DNA from: JBCBDX01 sp038529265
GTDB taxonomy: Bacteria > Pseudomonadota > Alphaproteobacteria > Rhizobiales > Rhizobiaceae
Direction of reading: 5' to 3'
Length of the DNA stretch: 64,000 nucleotides
Assembly: GCA_038529265.1 (NCBI GenBank)
Contig: JBCBDX010000011.1
Span: 62,001-126,000 of the forward strand
Shown here one piece after another: positions 61,707-64,000 of the stretch; position 1 is the first letter of the stretch; the number at the start of each line of letters is the position of its first letter. The position numbers were made by a program, and so were the translations under genes. The notes under the pieces were generated by a model. It was not told the origin of the DNA. It made no database searches and was given only the letters and a program-made list of their open reading frames with translations.

Positions 61707-61728
61707 ACGTCACTGAACGGATTTGGAA
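61707..61728 (-). promoter_or_regulatory. Conserved upstream motif of curlin 2
   Basis: ACGTCACTGAACG-N2-TTTGGAA, 69-90 bases upstream of the curlin 2 start, matching 60645-60666 at 20 of 22 positions. Not found with similar identity upstream of curlin 3. Confidence 0.55.
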
Positions 61729-61814
61729 CCGAGCATTCAGAAATCGTTCATAAAGCGAAAAACTCGTAAATAATTGAAAATAAATGGAAAAATATGAGCC
61801 TGTTAGAATCAGAA

Positions 61815-61845
61815 ACCCCGGCGGCTCATCGAGAGCAACCGGGGT
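61815..61845 (-). terminator. Weak terminator candidate after curlin 3
   Basis: ACCCCGG and CCGGGGT pair across a 17-base loop, with only TTTC on the minus strand. Located in the gap between curlin 2 and curlin 3. Confidence 0.4.
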
Positions 61846-61893
61846 GTGCAGCGCTTTTTGGGGAGGTCGGGAGGTGCGCTGGGGAGGTCGTAT

Positions 61894-62265
61894 TTAGCGG
61901 CAGATTTGGATCACCGCGTTGACCGGACCGCTGGATGTTGTGTCAGTCGTTGCTGAACAATTCTCACCGGCTTGGATGACGGCGGTGATGTTATTGTCGC
62001 CGACTTGGTCGTTCTGGCTGACATGGCCATCGCCATGCTGGTGAACGGCCATCCAGTTGTTGTCGCCTGACTGTGTGCCGGTAGCCAGGTTGCCGTCACC
62101 GCGCTGTTTGAAGTTGAGACGATTGTCGATACCGTTCTGGCCGCCACCAACGACGTTGCCGATGCCAAACTGATCGACGATCAATTCGCTGGCAGAAGCA
62201 GGTACCGAAAAGAAAGCAGAAGCACTAAGCACGGCCGCCGCCAAAGGTGTGGTGATGTATTTCAT
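61894..62265 (-). CDS. Curlin-repeat amyloid protein 3
   Basis: 123 residues from the ATG at 62265, GAGGATAAAACC before it; a longer start at 62316 is not supported. Signal peptide ~1-25 (SAFFSVPASA). Starts VDQFGIGNVVGGGQNG, parallel to curlin 2, then 11-residue units QRGDGN, QSGDNN, QHGDGH, QVGDNN, QAGENC, and ends VIQICR. Again two C-terminal Cys (GENC, QICR). The middle units contain His/Asp/Glu, suggesting surface or metal binding. Own upstream region. Confidence 0.86.
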   Translation of the reverse strand: MKYITTPLAAAVLSASAFFSVPASASELIVDQFGIGNVVGGGQNGIDNRLNFKQRGDGNLATGTQSGDNNWMAVHQHGDGHVSQNDQVGDNNITAVIQAGENCSATTDTTSSGPVNAVIQICR

Positions 62266-62449
62266 GGTTTTATCCTCGCGTTCCATGTCATCCTTGGTGG
62301 GGCAGTGCGTGCCCACGGATTTATGGTTAACGCAGTGGAAGCGAACCGGGCCTGAAGCTGCTGTTCAGCTAGCGTTCAGGGAATAATTGGCGTTGAAACG
62401 CGTCGTTTGGTTGATAGGGTGCACCATCATACTTGATCGGGAGGCTCTT

Positions 62450-62986
62450 ATGCCAACAAAGTACCATCCGCTTTTGGTCGCCATTCATTGGATCATGGCG
62501 TTTATGATTATCGTTCTGCTCTTGGCCGGGACGTTTTTGCTCGAGCCCTTAGCCAATGACGACCCTCAGAAGATCGAGGGCCTTTTCGGACATATGATTT
62601 TCGGCGTGTCGGTTATGCTTCTTTTAATCATTCGTTTCGTGACCCGGCTACGATCAGCAAAGCCTGAACACGCATCCACCGGAAACTCAATGCTGGATAG
62701 AGTTGGTGTTTGGACGCATTGGGCGTTTTATCCCTTGATATTCCTGGCCGCTGGTTCCGGAATGGCCATGTCTGCCATGGCTGGCTTACCGGACATAGTA
62801 TTCCTTGGAAGCAGCGATCCATTGCCGACAAGCTTTTGGGAATACCCGCCTCGCTATGTCCATGCCTTCGCGACCAAAGCATTGGCTGCGTTGATCATAC
62901 TCCATATTGCTGCCGCACTATGGCACCAGTTTGCAAAGAAAGACGGCCTCATTGGCCGCATGTGGTTTGGCAAAAGGAACGCATGA
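62450..62986 (+). CDS. Cytochrome b561-like membrane protein
   Basis: 178 residues from the ATG at 62450 (MPTKYHPLLVAIHWIMAFMI), GGGAGG before it; an in-frame TTG at 62387 is less likely. Four membrane helices. Heme-ligand His candidates are HPLLVAIHWIMAF, GHMIFGVSV, THWAFYPL and HAFATKALAALIILHIAAALWH, shown in parts. Bacterial cytochrome b561 transfers electrons from quinol to periplasmic acceptors. The redoxin gene starts 3 bases later; a paired redox role is plausible. Confidence 0.88.
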   Translation: MPTKYHPLLVAIHWIMAFMIIVLLLAGTFLLEPLANDDPQKIEGLFGHMIFGVSVMLLLIIRFVTRLRSAKPEHASTGNSMLDRVGVWTHWAFYPLIFLAAGSGMAMSAMAGLPDIVFLGSSDPLPTSFWEYPPRYVHAFATKALAALIILHIAAALWHQFAKKDGLIGRMWFGKRNA

Positions 62987-62989
62987 TTA

Positions 62990-63541
62990 ATGGCATTGCT
63001 CGACAGCCCAATTTGCAATTTTGGATGGCAAGCTCCCGAGTTTGCGCTCAACGATGCGAATGGACGCACCTTCTCATTGAGTCAGAGCATTGGTTCTTCC
63101 GGATTGCTTGTGATGTTCATTTGCAATCACTGCCCCTATGTAAAAGCCATTGCGCAGAGACTGGCTGATGACACCAAGATGCTGATGGATGCAGGCGTTG
63201 GTGTTGTCGCCGTTATGTCAAACAGCTGGCGTCACTATCCAGAGGACTCGCCGTCGAACATGCTGAAGTTTGCACACAAGTATGGTTTTGATTTTCCCTA
63301 TCTCGTCGATGAAAACCAAAGCGTTGCCAAGTCTTATGGGGCGGTCTGCACGCCCGATTTTTTTGGCTTTAACCGCAATGGCGAGCTTCAATACCGGGGA
63401 CGGTTGGACAATATCGGTATCGGCGGGGATCCATCAAATCGTCAAACAGAATTGCTTGATGCGATGGCTATGATTGCCGAGACGGGTGAGGGCCCCAAAG
63501 AGCAGGTTCCTTCAATGGGTTGCTCCATCAAGTGGATGTAG
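62990..63541 (+). CDS. Thioredoxin-fold redoxin (AhpC/TSA-like)
   Basis: 183 residues. Thioredoxin-like fold with the active site ICNHCPYVKAIAQRL (Cys-x-x-Cys), then CTPDFFGFNRNGELQYRGRLD, typical of the peroxiredoxin-like/TlpA group. No signal peptide, so cytoplasmic. Reduces an unknown thiol or peroxide target. Coupled to the cytochrome b561 gene by a 3-base gap; converges with the Kef-like gene (14-base overlap). Confidence 0.88.
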   Translation: MALLDSPICNFGWQAPEFALNDANGRTFSLSQSIGSSGLLVMFICNHCPYVKAIAQRLADDTKMLMDAGVGVVAVMSNSWRHYPEDSPSNMLKFAHKYGFDFPYLVDENQSVAKSYGAVCTPDFFGFNRNGELQYRGRLDNIGIGGDPSNRQTELLDAMAMIAETGEGPKEQVPSMGCSIKWM

Positions 63542-64000
63542 TTTCGCTTGTGGCGGGATCGACATCCTCGTCTATGATTGCCTGTATTTCCTGGTTCACT
63601 TCGGCTTCCCAAGCGCCGATACGCTCGCGTACCATGGCAATATATGCCTCATTCTCACTGAATGGCAGATTGGGATCATAGTGCTCGGCACTTTCGATCA
63701 TGGAACGACGATCGACGGCATCGAACGCTTTGACAATGCGTTCTGCCTTGTCTCTGGGTTGCCCCAAAGCTTCAAACGCTGATCGGCCCATACGCAGCGA
63801 ACTGTCATAAGTTTCGCGAATAATGTCGCGACAACCTGCGGCCCACAAATCGAAAACGTGCCCGCGATCGACGGCTCGCGCAACAATGTGCACGTCGGGA
63901 TAATTCTTGACCGTGTATCTGACGAGTTCGGTAATCTGTTCCTTGCCGTCGATGGCAATCACAAACAGCTTGGCCTCACCCAGGCCGGCTGAGTGTAACA
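63528..64000 (-). CDS. Kef-type K+/H+ antiporter, C-terminal part (cut by window edge)
   Basis: The minus-strand frame enters from the right edge without a start and ends at 63528; about 157 codons are visible. The N-terminal visible residues read AGLGEAKLFVIAIDGK, matching the RCK/TrkA-N Rossmann segment of KefB/KefC. NYPDVHIVARAVDRGHVFDLWAAG follows, then an acidic C-terminal tail. So the membrane half lies beyond 64000. The usual role is glutathione-gated K+ efflux. Its stop overlaps the redoxin gene. Confidence 0.85.
   Translation of the reverse strand, partial: LHSAGLGEAKLFVIAIDGKEQITELVRYTVKNYPDVHIVARAVDRGHVFDLWAAGCRDIIRETYDSSLRMGRSAFEALGQPRDKAERIVKAFDAVDRRSMIESAEHYDPNLPFSENEAYIAMVRERIGAWEAEVNQEIQAIIDEDVDPATSETTST

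Noticed and set aside
60770..61708. Long minus-strand frame of 312 codons from 61708 covering csgH
   Set aside because: Its first part reads curlin 2 in another register and is Arg/His/Trp-rich without a signal; the csgH start at 61174 has a ribosome site and signal peptide.
1..64000. tRNA, rRNA, CRISPR, IS or phage integration signals
   Set aside because: No T-arm-like or rRNA sequence, no regularly spaced direct repeats, no transposase or integrase motif seen; curlin repeats are protein repeats, not CRISPR.

Overview
The window is an ordinary chromosomal segment of an alphaproteobacterium, most likely of the order Hyphomicrobiales (Rhizobiales). The sequence shows gene orders typical of that group: fabD-fabG-acpP-fabF-mltG-yicC-gmk; lptF-lptG-lptD-surA-pdxA-rsmA; uvrC-pgsA-moaD-moaE; purM-purN-rlmJ; and an HdaA-type DnaA regulator beside ppk and ppx. 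DUF2293 and curlin/CsgH genes fit the same placement. Genus cannot be fixed from the sequence alone. I see no rRNA or tRNA gene, CRISPR array, insertion sequence or phage gene. No gene-free stretch exceeds about 255 bases, so gaps are described only where they hold something.

Left part (1-4076): a secreted protein cut by the window edge, a membrane-anchored hypothetical, a small acidic protein and, divergent from it, a 652-residue protein with a nitrilase-fold C-terminal half. That last gene abuts the fabD start codon with no spacing. Region 4077-10307 is the fatty-acid and cell-wall block on the + strand. Region 10304-17973 is the converging LPS-export and outer-membrane biogenesis block on the - strand. 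Region 18133-23007 holds pepA, holC, a membrane protein with a 17-Asp run and a 698-residue TIR-domain protein. The nitrilase-like and TIR genes are the two clearest accessory insertions, each packed tightly against core genes.

Middle part (23011-48193): an ABC-F ATPase, ndk, a thioesterase, a PAQR/hemolysin III protein, a CBS-domain protein, molybdopterin synthase (moaD/moaE), pgsA, uvrC, a pteridine-reductase-like SDR and a cation/Ca2+ exchanger. An outer membrane beta-barrel, a GST, a lipoprotein RNase T2 with a secreted Cys-containing partner, purM/purN/rlmJ, an AI-2E-type permease with hdaA, ppk/ppx, rnd, an MFS carrier and aspS follow.

Right part (48252-64000): secreted and accessory functions. 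It holds a MOSC protein, DUF2293 and an ArsR-methyltransferase fusion controlling metF, with a near-palindrome overlapping its start codon. It also holds azoR, a 28-residue membrane protein, a small membrane-protein frame split by one amber codon, MltB, a GH25 lipoprotein, a beta-lactamase-like hydrolase and a divergent TetR/AhpD-like pair. The end is a curli-type amyloid locus with three curlin-repeat proteins and the chaperone CsgH but no secretion genes, followed by a cytochrome b, a redoxin and the 3' end of a Kef-type antiporter. Curli is the best-defined extracellular system here; the nitrilase-like and TIR genes are the best candidates for uncharacterised (possibly defence) functions.
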